Positions 49,987-57,844 are shown, numbered from the stretch's first letter. The stretch is DNA of 64,000 nt from Nonomuraea coxensis DSM 45129 (GCF_019397265.1 NZ_CP068985.1:6006001-6070000), one strand, 5' to 3'. A program made the numbers and translations. Notes: generated by a model not told the origin, from the sequence alone.

Positions 49987-50694
49987 TCACGGGTAGTCCT
50001 TGGTCGCGTGCGAGGAGCCGTAGCGCACCAGGGGCACGTCGTTGCCGCTGTCGCCGGCGAACGGCGAGCGCCCGCTGGCCGCGTACAGCAGCACCGCTCC
50101 CCACGCCCACACGTCCACGCCGGTTCCGCCGCGCTGGCCGGCGAGCCGTTCCGGGGCCATGTACGCGGGCGTCCCGGCGGCGGCGCGGCCCTCGTTCGTG
50201 AGCGTCATGCCTACGGCGTGGGCGATGCCGAAGTCGATCAGGCGCGGCCCGTCGGGCCCGAGCAGCACGTTGTCCGGTTTGAGGTCGCGGTGCACAATGC
50301 CGGCCCGGTGGATGCAGGCGAGCGCGGTGGCCATGCCGACCGCCAGCCGGTGCAGCGAGTCGTCGTCGAGCGGCCCGCCGGCCTCGACCGCCCGCCGCAG
50401 GTGGGGGCCGTCGACGTACTCGCTGACGATGTACGGCGGCAGCGCGTCCAGGTCGGCCTCCAGGACGCGCGCCGTGCAGAACGACTCCGCCCGCCGCGCC
50501 GCCATGACCTCCTTGGCGAAGCGGGAGCGCATGTCGCCCTGGTCGAGGTACTCCTCCCGGAGCGCCTTGATCGCGACCCGCCTCCCGGTGCGGTCGTACC
50601 CCTCGTAGACAACCCCCTGCCCGCCCGCTCCGAGATGTCTGACCAGCCAGTAGTCCCCGAGCTGTCGCGGGTCTCCCGGGAGAAGGAGCCCCAT
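49987..50694 (-). CDS. Truncated Ser/Thr protein kinase (Hanks type)
   Basis: The 235-residue protein carries the Gly loop LGAGGQGVVYEG, the catalytic VAIKAL Lys, HRDLKPDNVLL, IDFGIAHA and GTPAYMAPERL, so all chemistry motifs are present. It stops 20-25 residues after DVWAWGAVLLYAASGRSPF, where a kinase normally continues for another 50-60 residues (helices G to I) and often a membrane anchor. No other frame downstream restores the missing part. The domain is therefore probably unstable or degraded, unless a shortened lobe suffices. ATG 50694 is used. Confidence 0.8.
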   Translation of the reverse strand: MGLLLPGDPRQLGDYWLVRHLGAGGQGVVYEGYDRTGRRVAIKALREEYLDQGDMRSRFAKEVMAARRAESFCTARVLEADLDALPPYIVSEYVDGPHLRRAVEAGGPLDDDSLHRLAVGMATALACIHRAGIVHRDLKPDNVLLGPDGPRLIDFGIAHAVGMTLTNEGRAAAGTPAYMAPERLAGQRGGTGVDVWAWGAVLLYAASGRSPFAGDSGNDVPLVRYGSSHATKDYP

Positions 50695-50766
50695 GTCCCC
50701 TGCAGAGGGCGCGACGGGCCCCGGTGATACCGATCCAGGCCGGGGGAAAGAACGCCGGAGGGGTCG

Positions 50767-50946
50767 TTACGAGTAGAAGTGCATGACGACCGCCAGGCCG
50801 ACGAAGTGCATGAGCACCACGGAGACGATGAGCGCGACGAACACGAACTTCGCCGGGCCGTGCTCGAAGTGCTTGCCCTCCTTCAGCGGAGGCAGCTTGG
50901 CCTGGCGCTCGGCGATGCGCTCCTCCAGCGGCTTGCGGTGAAACAC
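50767..50946 (-). CDS. 59-residue single-pass membrane protein
   Basis: A GTG at 50946 after GGAAGGA opens a 59-codon frame. The N-terminal 33 residues are charged (FHRKPLEERIAERQAKLPP), followed by one hydrophobic helix (FVFVALIVSVVLMHFVGLAV) and a short MHFYS end. The topology should be N-terminus inside. I recognise no named family. Its short spacing to the divergent OhrR-like regulator suggests shared control. Confidence 0.6.
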   Translation of the reverse strand: MFHRKPLEERIAERQAKLPPLKEGKHFEHGPAKFVFVALIVSVVLMHFVGLAVVMHFYS

Positions 50947-51041
50947 GGCGGTCCTTCCCGGCGGTTGGTTTGCGTACTCACGTTTGGGACGCTAATAGTT
51001 GGTACACAAAGAATCTACCAGAGGCCACCGGAGGCCCCCTC

Positions 51042-51518
51042 ATGGAGTCCGCGACAGAGGCGACCGATGTGACAGACATCACGGACCCGCTGGCGCTGGA
51101 GCGGCAGGTGTGCTTCGCCCTCAGCATCGCCTCGCGCAGCGTGATCGGCCTCTACCGGCCGCTGCTGCAGCCGATGGGTCTCACCCATCCGCAGTATCTC
51201 GCGATGCTCGCGCTCTGGCAGCACGAGCCGCTGTCGGTGAAGGAGCTCGGCGAGCTGCTCCAGCTCGACCCCGGAACCATGTCGCCGCTGCTGAAGCGGC
51301 TGGAAGCCCTCGGTTACGTACGCCGCGAGCGCAACAGCAAGGACGAGCGCGCCCTGTCGGTCACCCTCACGCCCGAGGGCAGGGGGCTGCGGGCGGAGGC
51401 GGAGAAGATCCCTCCCGCCATCGTCTCCCGGCTCGGCATGGGGCTCGACGAGCTGCAGGACCTGCACCGGGCGCTGACCCGCCTCACGGCCGCCGCCCGG
51501 CGCCCGCCGCCGGCGTGA
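51042..51518 (+). CDS. MarR-family regulator, OhrR-like
   Basis: This 158-residue MarR protein resembles OhrR: the N-terminal LERQVCFALSIASRSVIGLY matches the OhrR segment with the peroxide-sensing Cys (here Cys24), and GLTHPQYLAMLALW follows. The DNA-binding part is VKELGELLQLDPGTMSPLLKRLEALGYVRR. OhrR usually controls an ohr peroxidase gene, but none is adjacent here; the divergent neighbour is a small membrane protein. ATG 51042 has GGAGG upstream; an earlier in-frame ATG would start inside the promoter region. Confidence 0.88.
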   Translation: MESATEATDVTDITDPLALERQVCFALSIASRSVIGLYRPLLQPMGLTHPQYLAMLALWQHEPLSVKELGELLQLDPGTMSPLLKRLEALGYVRRERNSKDERALSVTLTPEGRGLRAEAEKIPPAIVSRLGMGLDELQDLHRALTRLTAAARRPPPA

Positions 51519-51564
51519 ACGAACACTGATCCACTTATCCAGTGATCCGCGAATAACGGCCCTT

Positions 51565-51708
51565 GTGGAGGCGAACGCCACGATCGGCATCGGCGCCCTG
51601 GCGGGGCGGTTCGGGCCGGCCACGCACGTGCCGCGGCATTGGGAGACGATGGGCCTGCCGCACCACACGTCCGGGCCGTGGTGGCGGCCCGGACGCCCCC
51701 CGCGTGAG
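51565..51708 (+). pseudogene. Remnant of a MerR-family regulator gene
   Basis: From GTG 51565 the frame reads ATIGIGALAGRFGPATHVPRHWETMGL, which matches the first helix-turn-helix and start of the wing in MerR proteins (normally ..THVLRHWE/YE..GLL). After that it becomes Pro/Arg/Trp-rich and loses all resemblance, and the frame runs out of phase with the next gene. Only about 30 codons survive, so this looks like a decayed 5' fragment. Confidence 0.5.
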
Positions 51709-51760
51709 ACGTGGATACCCCCTCCCCGTATGCTTCCTGAAGCCACCCCCGAGGAGCCTC

Positions 51761-52243
51761 ATGGAACACAGCGATCACCACCCCCCTGCCGCCGAACCGC
51801 CCGCCGCCGCCACCTGGGCCATGGCGGCGCAGGCCACCCTGCACTGCCTGACCGGCTGCGCCATCGGCGAGGTGCTCGGCATGGTCATCGGCACCTGGCG
51901 CGGCCTGCCCGACCTGGCCACCGTCGTGCTGTCCGTGGCGCTCGCCTTCCTCTTCGGCTACGCGCTCACCATGCGCGGCGTGCTGCGGGCCGGCGTGGAC
52001 TTCCGTACCGCGTTGAAGGTCGCGCTGGCCGCCGACACCGTCTCCATCGCGGTGATGGAGGTCCTGGACAACGCGGTCATGCTGCTCGTGCCGGGCGCGA
52101 TGGACGCGGGCCTGGGCAGCGTCCTGTTCTGGGCGGCGCTGGCGGGCTCGCTGGTGACCGCCTTCGTGCTGACCACGCCGGTGAACAAGTGGCTGATCGG
52201 GCGCGGCAAGGGCCACGCGGTCGTCCACCGCTACCATCACTGA
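51761..52243 (+). CDS. DUF4396 membrane protein
   Basis: This 160-residue protein has four hydrophobic segments and the HCLTGCAIGEVLGMVIG block that marks DUF4396. The second block, TALKVALAADTVSIAVMEV, includes conserved acidic residues inside a membrane helix, and the C-terminus is His-rich (HAVVHRYHH). The conserved His/Cys and Asp suggest metal or proton handling, but no function is established. GAGGAG lies before the ATG at 51761. Confidence 0.85.
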   Translation: MEHSDHHPPAAEPPAAATWAMAAQATLHCLTGCAIGEVLGMVIGTWRGLPDLATVVLSVALAFLFGYALTMRGVLRAGVDFRTALKVALAADTVSIAVMEVLDNAVMLLVPGAMDAGLGSVLFWAALAGSLVTAFVLTTPVNKWLIGRGKGHAVVHRYHH

Positions 52244-52325
52244 CCTCCTCGTTGAACGCGCCCGCCGCCACGGGCGTACCTCCCTAGGGGCCGCCCACCG
52301 GAGAGGGACACCACGAGGAGGCTGA

Positions 52326-53309
52326 GTGGGAGTGCCGACAAGGCTCGCGCGCGTGGCGGCGCTCGCGGCGGCGCTGGCCGTCGCCGCGACGGCCGTCCAC
52401 CCCGGCGCCGCGCTCGCCGAGCCGACCCCCGCCCAGGCCAGGGCGAAGCTGGTGAAGCTCAACGAGCGGGCGGACCAGCTCGTCGAGCAGTACAACCAGG
52501 TGAACGAGACCTACCGCGAGTCCCGCGCGAGGTACGCGGCCCTCGACGCCGAGATCGGCCGCAAGGACGCCGCTGCCGCCGCCCTGCGCCGCGACCTCAT
52601 GGCGGCCGTGGTCAGCGACTACCAGATCGGCTCCGTCGACGGCTGGGCCAGGCTGGTGGGGCAGGGCAGCCCGGAGGCGCTGCTCGGCGGCGTGGCCTCG
52701 CTCGACGAGATCGCGCGGGCGCGGGCCGCGAAGCTGCGCGCGTACGAGGCCGCGGGCGCCGACCTGCGCCGGCGGCACGCCCAGGCCAGGGCCGTCCTGG
52801 CGGAGGCGGAGGAGGCCCGCGAGAAAGTACGCGGCCGGCGGGACAAGGTGGACAGGATGGTCGCCGAGCAGACCCGGCTGCTGCGCCGGCTGGGCGCCTT
52901 CCGCACCGGGAACCCGGCGAGTCCCGGCATCCCGTACACGGGTCCGGCCTCCGGCAGCGCCCGCGCGGCGCTCCGGTTCGCCTTCGCCCAGGTCGGCAAG
53001 CCCTACCGGTACGGCGGCACGGGGCCGGGCTCCTACGACTGCTCGGGCCTCACCCAGGCGGCGTGGCGGTCGGCCGGCGTCGAGCTGCCGCGTACGACGT
53101 ACACGCAGTGGAGCTGGGGCGCCTCGCGCCGCGTCCCCCTGACCGCCCTACAGCCCGGTGACCTGCTGTTCAGCAAGGGGCTCGGCCACATGGGCATGTA
53201 CGCGGGCGACGGGAAGATGGTGCACGCCCCGCAGACCGGCGACGTCGTCAAGGTGGTCGACCTCAACGACTACTGGCGCAACCGCCTCGCCGGCGCCGTC
53301 CGCCCCTGA
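52326..53309 (+). CDS. Secreted NlpC/P60 peptidoglycan hydrolase with coiled-coil domain
   Basis: This 327-residue exported endopeptidase cleaves peptidoglycan stem peptides. A signal peptide (cleavage near ALA-EP, about residue 31) precedes a long alpha-helical coiled coil (about 35-190). The C-terminal NlpC/P60 domain has Cys239 in YDCSGLTQAAW, His288 in GLGHMGMY and the third polar residue His300 in KMVHAPQTGD. This is the RipA-like arrangement in which the coiled coil keeps the enzyme in check. GTG 52326 follows GAGGAGG. Confidence 0.94.
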   Translation: MGVPTRLARVAALAAALAVAATAVHPGAALAEPTPAQARAKLVKLNERADQLVEQYNQVNETYRESRARYAALDAEIGRKDAAAAALRRDLMAAVVSDYQIGSVDGWARLVGQGSPEALLGGVASLDEIARARAAKLRAYEAAGADLRRRHAQARAVLAEAEEAREKVRGRRDKVDRMVAEQTRLLRRLGAFRTGNPASPGIPYTGPASGSARAALRFAFAQVGKPYRYGGTGPGSYDCSGLTQAAWRSAGVELPRTTYTQWSWGASRRVPLTALQPGDLLFSKGLGHMGMYAGDGKMVHAPQTGDVVKVVDLNDYWRNRLAGAVRP

Positions 53310-53362
53310 CCGGCGCGGGTGCTCGCCCCCTCCGGAGCCCGGGCCGGAACCGGCCTGGGCGC

Positions 53363-53368
53363 TAGGCT
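53363..53368 (+). promoter_or_regulatory. -10 element TAGGCT of the aldo-keto reductase gene
   Basis: TAGGCT precedes the ATG at 53376 by seven bases, which favours that ATG over the one six bases earlier. Confidence 0.5.
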
Positions 53369-53375
53369 GATGATC

Positions 53376-54251
53376 ATGAAGAGAGAGCGATGGGCGCTGG
53401 GCGGCGATCTGAGCGTCGCGAGGATCGGGTACGGCGCGATGAAGCTGACCGGCTGGCCGAGGGGCGAGCGGCCCAGCAGGGACACGGCCCTGGCCGTCCT
53501 GCGCCGGGCCGTGGAACTCGGCGTGAACCACATCGACACCTCGTACTACTACGAGCGGGACGGGGTGTCGGCCAACGAGCTGATCAGGGAGGCATTGCAC
53601 CCCTACCCGGACGACCTGGTGATCGTCACCAAGGTGGGCGCGCTGGTGGAGGGCTCCGATCTCGCTCGGCCCGCGGCGGAGAACACCGGCCTCACCCCGG
53701 GCAACCTGCGGCGTGCCGTCGAGGCGAACCTGCGGTCGCTGGGAGTGGACCGCCTGGACGTGGTGAATCTGCGGATGGGCGACCTCGACCGGGCCGGCAC
53801 GCCGTTGACCGCGCCTCTGGAGACCCTGCTCGCGCTGCGCGAGGAGGGCCTGATCCGCCATCTGGGCGTCTCCAACGTCACGGCGGCCGAGTTCGCCGAG
53901 GCCCGCGAGATCGCGCCGATCGCCTGTGTCCAGAACCTGTACAACCTGGCCCGGCGCGACGACGACGCCCTCGTCGACGCCTGCGCGGAGGCGGGCATCG
54001 CCTATGTCCCGTTCTTTCCCGTGGGCGGCTTCCAGCCGATCACGGCCGAGCGGCTGGACGCCGTCGCCGCCCGCCACGGCGTGCCGGCGCCGCAGGTGGC
54101 CCTGGCCTGGCTGCTGGCCCGATCGCCGAACATCCTGCCCATCCCCGGCACAGGCTCACTCGGCCACCTGGAGGAGAACGTCGCCGCCGGCGAGCTGGAA
54201 CTGAGCGCGCGGGACATCGCGGAGCTCGGGTCCCCGGAGGCGATGGTCTAG
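53376..54251 (+). CDS. Aldo-keto reductase
   Basis: This 291-residue (beta/alpha)8 NADPH-dependent oxidoreductase has the catalytic Asp and Tyr in NHIDTSYYYERDG and the Lys in VIVTKVG. The fourth residue of the usual tetrad, a His in L-I-H-W-type strand 4, is replaced: the segment is DRLDVVNLRMGD. Cofactor-binding Arg/Ser are expected in LPIPGTGSLGHLEEN. Carbonyl substrates are unknown. The gene's TAG stop is part of the -10 of the following gene. Confidence 0.88.
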   Translation: MKRERWALGGDLSVARIGYGAMKLTGWPRGERPSRDTALAVLRRAVELGVNHIDTSYYYERDGVSANELIREALHPYPDDLVIVTKVGALVEGSDLARPAAENTGLTPGNLRRAVEANLRSLGVDRLDVVNLRMGDLDRAGTPLTAPLETLLALREEGLIRHLGVSNVTAAEFAEAREIAPIACVQNLYNLARRDDDALVDACAEAGIAYVPFFPVGGFQPITAERLDAVAARHGVPAPQVALAWLLARSPNILPIPGTGSLGHLEENVAAGELELSARDIAELGSPEAMV

Positions 54252-54254
54252 CGT
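54249..54254 (+). promoter_or_regulatory. -10 element TAGCGT built on the preceding stop codon
   Basis: The TAG stop of the aldo-keto reductase forms the first half of TAGCGT, which lies seven bases before the GTG of the dehydrogenase gene. This predicts separate leaderless transcription despite the ten-base gap. Confidence 0.5.
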
Positions 54255-54261
54255 TCGGGGC

Positions 54262-55275
54262 GTGCGCGCACTGATCTTCACCGCCCCCGGCCAGGCCGAG
54301 GTCCAGGACGTCGAACCGCCGGAGGCGGCACCCGGCGAGGTGGTGGTGGACGTGGAGCGCGCCGGGGTGTGCGGCACCGACGTGGAGCTGTTCACCGGCG
54401 CCATGAGCTACTTCGCCACCGGCCGCGCCCGGCACCCGTTACGGCCGGGCCACGAGTGGTGCGGGCGGGTGAGCGCGGTCGGGGCGGGGGTCGAGCGTGC
54501 CTGGCTGGGCCGCCGGGTCACCGGCGACACGATGCTCGGCTGCGGCCGGTGCGCCCGCTGCCGGGCGGGCCGGCACCACGTCTGCGCCGACCTGGCGGAG
54601 ATCGGGATCAGCCGCGGCCGGGCCGGCGCGCTGGCCGAGCAGGTGGCCGTGCCGGCGCGGGCGCTGCACGCGCTGCCCGAGGACGTGGACGAGACGCTGG
54701 GCGCGCTGGTGGAGCCGGGAGGCAACGCGCTGCGCGCCGTCCGCGCCACCGGCCTGGAGCCTGGCGGGCGGCTGCTGATCTTCGGGACGGGCACGATCGG
54801 CCTGCTGACGGCGCTGTTCGCGCGGGCCAGGGGCATCGAGGCGCACCTGCTCGGCCGCGATCCCGGCGAGCTGGACCTGGCCCGCGCCCTCGGCTTCGCC
54901 GGCGTGTGGACCCGCTCGACGCTGCCCGGCCTGGCCTGGCACGCCGTCGTGGACGCGGCCAACGCCGCCGAGCTGCCCGCGCTCGCGCTCGACCTGGTCG
55001 AACCCGCGGGGCGGGTGGTCTTCATCGGCCTGGCCGCCGCCCCGTCCATGCTCGACAGCCGGAGCCTGGTGCTCAGGGACGTCACGGCGGTCGGCGTCCT
55101 GGGCGGCTCGGCGGGGTTGGCCGGAGCGATCTCCGCGTACGCGGCCGGCGACGTGGACGCCCGTCCCCTGGTGGCCGCCACGGTGGGACTGGCCGGGACC
55201 GTGGACGTCCTGGCCGGCCGCCGTCCCCCGGGCGCCGGCCCCGGCCCGAAGATCCACATCGACCCCCGCCGCTGA
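54262..55275 (+). CDS. Zinc-dependent medium-chain alcohol dehydrogenase
   Basis: This 337-residue MDR enzyme binds catalytic zinc through AGVCGTDVELF and RPGHEWCGRV, and structural zinc through GCGRCARCRAGRHHVC (four Cys). The Rossmann part is LLIFGTGTIGLLTALFAR. The relationship is to threonine/sorbitol dehydrogenase-like and glucose dehydrogenase-like members; the substrate is probably a polyol or sugar alcohol, which is an inference. The GTG start has no ribosome binding site and fits a leaderless transcript. Confidence 0.9.
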   Translation: MRALIFTAPGQAEVQDVEPPEAAPGEVVVDVERAGVCGTDVELFTGAMSYFATGRARHPLRPGHEWCGRVSAVGAGVERAWLGRRVTGDTMLGCGRCARCRAGRHHVCADLAEIGISRGRAGALAEQVAVPARALHALPEDVDETLGALVEPGGNALRAVRATGLEPGGRLLIFGTGTIGLLTALFARARGIEAHLLGRDPGELDLARALGFAGVWTRSTLPGLAWHAVVDAANAAELPALALDLVEPAGRVVFIGLAAAPSMLDSRSLVLRDVTAVGVLGGSAGLAGAISAYAAGDVDARPLVAATVGLAGTVDVLAGRRPPGAGPGPKIHIDPRR

Positions 55276-55287
55276 ACACCGGACGGG

Positions 55288-55425
55288 GTCAGGGGCTCGG
55301 GGAACGCCGGACGCGATCAGACAGCCGACGCGCGTCAGGGGCTCGAGCGACGCCGGACGCGATCAGGCAGCCGACGCGCGTCAGGGGCTCAGGGAGCGCC
55401 AGACGCGGTCGGGGAGGACGCGCGC
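55288..55425. repeat. Three tandem 46-bp copies of the TetR gene's 3' end
   Basis: Copies begin at 55288, 55334 and 55380. The third is the actual end of the TetR coding sequence including its stop; the first two lie in the intergenic space and carry a few changes each. They look like serial duplications of the gene end. Confidence 0.85.
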
Positions 55426-55959
55426 CGCCTCGGCCAGGTCGATGCCCGGTGCGCCGGCCAGCCACCGCCTGGTCACCTCGGCGACCGGCCCGATGAGCAG
55501 CATCTCCACCTGCGCCGGCGGCAGCGGCGCGACCGTGCCCGCCGCCATGTGGCGGCCGATCCAGTCGTTCAGCCGCGCCAGCCGCTCCGCCTTGCCGGCC
55601 GCGATGCGCTCGGCGTGCGGCCCGAGGTCGACCGCGTACGGCCCCGCGTGGATGAAGCGCGCCTTGTCCGGATGGTCACCGGTGAAGCCGAGGTAGGCCC
55701 TGACCGCCCGGCACACGCCGTCACGGGCGTCCGCCGCGCTCTCCACGGCGGCGATCAGCGCGTCGAGCAGTTCGGCCATGCACCGGCTGTACAGCGCGGC
55801 GGCCAGCCCTTCCAGGCTGCCGAAGTGGTGGTAGAGGCTGCCCATGCTGACCCCGCTGCGCTCGGTCACGGCCCGCAGGGTGAAGTCGCCGGGGTGGATC
55901 TCCAGGGCGGTGTCGAGGAGCTTCGTGATCGTCTCGGCGCCGCGCCTGTGCGGGGTCAT
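55381..55959 (-). CDS. TetR-family regulator
   Basis: This 192-residue regulator has an N-terminal helix-turn-helix (TITKLLDTALEIHPGDFTLR, then SGVSMGSLYHHFGSLEGLAA) and a helical ligand domain ending PDRVWRSLSP. Its ATG overlaps the stop of the upstream SDR gene (ATGA), so it is the second gene of a two-gene operon and probably represses it through the palindrome in front of the SDR gene. The 3' end is repeated downstream. Confidence 0.9.
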   Translation of the reverse strand: MTPHRRGAETITKLLDTALEIHPGDFTLRAVTERSGVSMGSLYHHFGSLEGLAAALYSRCMAELLDALIAAVESAADARDGVCRAVRAYLGFTGDHPDKARFIHAGPYAVDLGPHAERIAAGKAERLARLNDWIGRHMAAGTVAPLPPAQVEMLLIGPVAEVTRRWLAGAPGIDLAEAARVLPDRVWRSLSP

Positions 55960-56747
55960 CGGGCCGCCGTCAGTTCCTCGGCCTCGTCCCAGATGCGCCG
56001 GGCGAGGTCGCGGTCGCGGGCCGGCCCCTCCAGCGGGACCTCCCTGTCCTGGTCGAAGTACCGTCCGGTTCCGGTGCCGCGGGCGAGGGCGGCGACGGGG
56101 GCGGCGCCCTCCTCGGGCGTGGCCCACCTGCGCTTGGCGACCTTGAGCAGCCGGCCGAGCACGCCACCGCGGTCGCCCAGCCCGGTGCGGATCACGCCTG
56201 GGTGCACGGCGTCGATTGTGATCCCGCGCTCGCGCCAGCGCTCGGCGAACAGCGGCACGGTCAGCAGGTTGCACAGCTTGGTGTCCGCGTAGGTGCGGAG
56301 GGAGGAGAAGCCGGCGCCGACGGCGGTGCGGCCGGGCTCCGCCCGGCCCTTGACGTAGATGCCGGCGCTGACCTGTACCACCCGTCCGAGCCGGTCCTCC
56401 AGCAGGTGGTTGAGCAGGAACGGCGCCAGGTGGTTGACCGCGAACGACTCCTCCAGCCCGTCGCCGGTCAGGACGCGGCGACTGGGCCAGAGCCCGGCGT
56501 TGTGCACGAACACCTCGACGCGCGGGCACCGGTCCCGCAGGTCCTCGGCCAGCCGGCGGACGGACGCCAGGGTGGTGAGGTCGCCGGGCACGTACGTGAC
56601 GTCGCCCGCGAGCGCCGCGGCGGCCCGCCGGCCCCGTTCGGGATCGCGGGCGACCAGGAGCACCTTGTATCCGTCGGCCGCCAGCCGGGCGCACACCGCG
56701 TGCCCGATGCCGCGGTTGCCACCGGTCACCACCGCGAGAGAGGTCAT
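55956..56747 (-). CDS. Short-chain dehydrogenase/reductase, retinol-dehydrogenase-like
   Basis: This 263-residue SDR has the cofactor motif TGGNRGIG, HNAGLWPS for the NNAG position, catalytic Ser in VVQVSAGIYV and YADTK with catalytic Tyr and Lys. The long insert and the Arg after beta-2 (VARDPERGRR) indicate NADP and resemblance to retinol dehydrogenase/WWOX-like members. Its own TetR gene follows with a four-base overlap, and an operator lies three bases upstream of its ATG. Substrate unknown. Confidence 0.9.
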   Translation of the reverse strand: MTSLAVVTGGNRGIGHAVCARLAADGYKVLLVARDPERGRRAAAALAGDVTYVPGDLTTLASVRRLAEDLRDRCPRVEVFVHNAGLWPSRRVLTGDGLEESFAVNHLAPFLLNHLLEDRLGRVVQVSAGIYVKGRAEPGRTAVGAGFSSLRTYADTKLCNLLTVPLFAERWRERGITIDAVHPGVIRTGLGDRGGVLGRLLKVAKRRWATPEEGAAPVAALARGTGTGRYFDQDREVPLEGPARDRDLARRIWDEAEELTAAR

Positions 56748-56750
56748 GGC

Positions 56751-56776
56751 AGAGCATTTTTCTGGAGAATTGCTCT
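56751..56776. promoter_or_regulatory. 26-bp palindrome at the SDR-TetR promoter
   Basis: AGAGCATTTTTC-TG-GAGAATTGCTCT pairs at 10 of 13 positions, with perfect AGAGCA/TGCTCT outer arms. It starts three bases from the SDR ATG, in an AT-rich patch holding TTGAAA (56784-56779) as a possible -35, and is the likely TetR operator. Confidence 0.72.
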
Positions 56777-56872
56777 AATTTCAACTGGACGCGTGTGATG
56801 GGGGATCATGGAGGGGTGGCCGGGGGAAGTCGCAGCCGGCCGTCAGGACGAGCCGTTGCCGAGGGGTCCCCC

Positions 56873-57844
56873 GTGACGAGAGTTTCCCTGATCGTGCCGT
56901 GCTACAACGCCGCCAGGACCCTGCGCCTGTGCCTGGAGTCGGTGCTGGCGCAGACCCGCGTCCCCGACGAGATCGTGGTGGTGGACGACGCCAGCTCGGA
57001 CGGCTCCGCCGCCCTGGCCGAGGAGCTGGGCTGCCGGGTGGTACGCCTGCCGGACAACCGCGGCGTGTCCGCGGCCAGGAACGCCGGCGTCGCGGCCACC
57101 TCAGGCGAGGTGATCTTCTTCCTGGACAGCGACGTGGCGCTGCGCCCCGACGCCGTGGCCAGTGCCCTGGCGATCCTGGAGGAGGATCCGGGCGTGGGCT
57201 GCGTGCACGGCGTGTACGACACGCAGCCGCTCATCGACGACGGCCCCGTCGAGTGGTACCGCCTGCTGCACCAGGTGCACTGGCGGAGCCGGCACGTGGG
57301 CGAGGTCAACAGCGTGGTGTTCGCGCTGGCCGCGGTGCGGCGCGAGGTCCTGGAGGCGGCGGGCGCGCTGGACGAGGGCCTGCGCGACTGCGAGGACGTC
57401 GAGTACAGCAGCCGCCTCGCGGTCGTCACCAGGATCGTGCTGTCGGACGCCGTGGTGGGCCGGCACGACGAGGGGCACCGGCTGCTGCCGGTCCTCGGCG
57501 AGCAGTGGCGGCGGGCGCTGCCGCTGATCCCGCTGGCGCTGGCCACCGCCAGGCGCGGCGCGGCCAAGCCGGAGAACGCCAACAGCAGGGCCGGGATCCT
57601 CGCCTGCGCGCTCGCCCTGGCCTGCCTGCCGCTGGCGCTGCTGTCCCCGGCGCTGCTGGCCGTGCCGGCGGCGCTCGTGGGGTGGTTCGTGGTGGCGGAT
57701 CCGGGGTTGCTGCGGTTCGTACGCCGGGAGCGGGGCACGGCGTTCACCGCCTACTTCATGGCCGTGCACCTGGCCGTGCACGTGGTGCTCGTGGCCGGGC
57801 TCGCGGTGGGCTCCCTGCGCGTGCTCCGCCCGGCCCGAGGCTGA
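56873..57844 (+). CDS. GT2-family glycosyltransferase with C-terminal membrane segments
   Basis: This 323-residue protein has a GT-A domain: VSLIVPCYNAARTLRLCLES, VVVDDASSDGSA (nucleotide), FFLDSDVAL (the DxD metal motif) and DEGLRDCEDVEYSSR near the acceptor site (ED motif). Two or three hydrophobic helices follow (about residues 240-320), so it is membrane-bound and may act on a lipid-linked acceptor. GTG 56873 with GAGGGG upstream is preferred to a start 26 codons earlier. It converges on the minus-strand glycan operon and probably serves the same product. Confidence 0.86.
   Translation: MTRVSLIVPCYNAARTLRLCLESVLAQTRVPDEIVVVDDASSDGSAALAEELGCRVVRLPDNRGVSAARNAGVAATSGEVIFFLDSDVALRPDAVASALAILEEDPGVGCVHGVYDTQPLIDDGPVEWYRLLHQVHWRSRHVGEVNSVVFALAAVRREVLEAAGALDEGLRDCEDVEYSSRLAVVTRIVLSDAVVGRHDEGHRLLPVLGEQWRRALPLIPLALATARRGAAKPENANSRAGILACALALACLPLALLSPALLAVPAALVGWFVVADPGLLRFVRRERGTAFTAYFMAVHLAVHVVLVAGLAVGSLRVLRPARG

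Noticed and set aside
49907..50110. 67-codon minus-strand frame as the missing end of the truncated kinase
   Set aside because: It overlaps the kinase end in another frame and shows none of the helix G-I kinase residues.
52244..52325. Cyclic-di-AMP (ydaO) riboswitch before the NlpC/P60 gene
   Set aside because: The gap is only 82 bases, too short for the motif, and no matching conserved blocks are present.
55288..55425. Possible CRISPR-like array
   Set aside because: The three 46-bp units are directly adjacent without spacers and are copies of a gene end.
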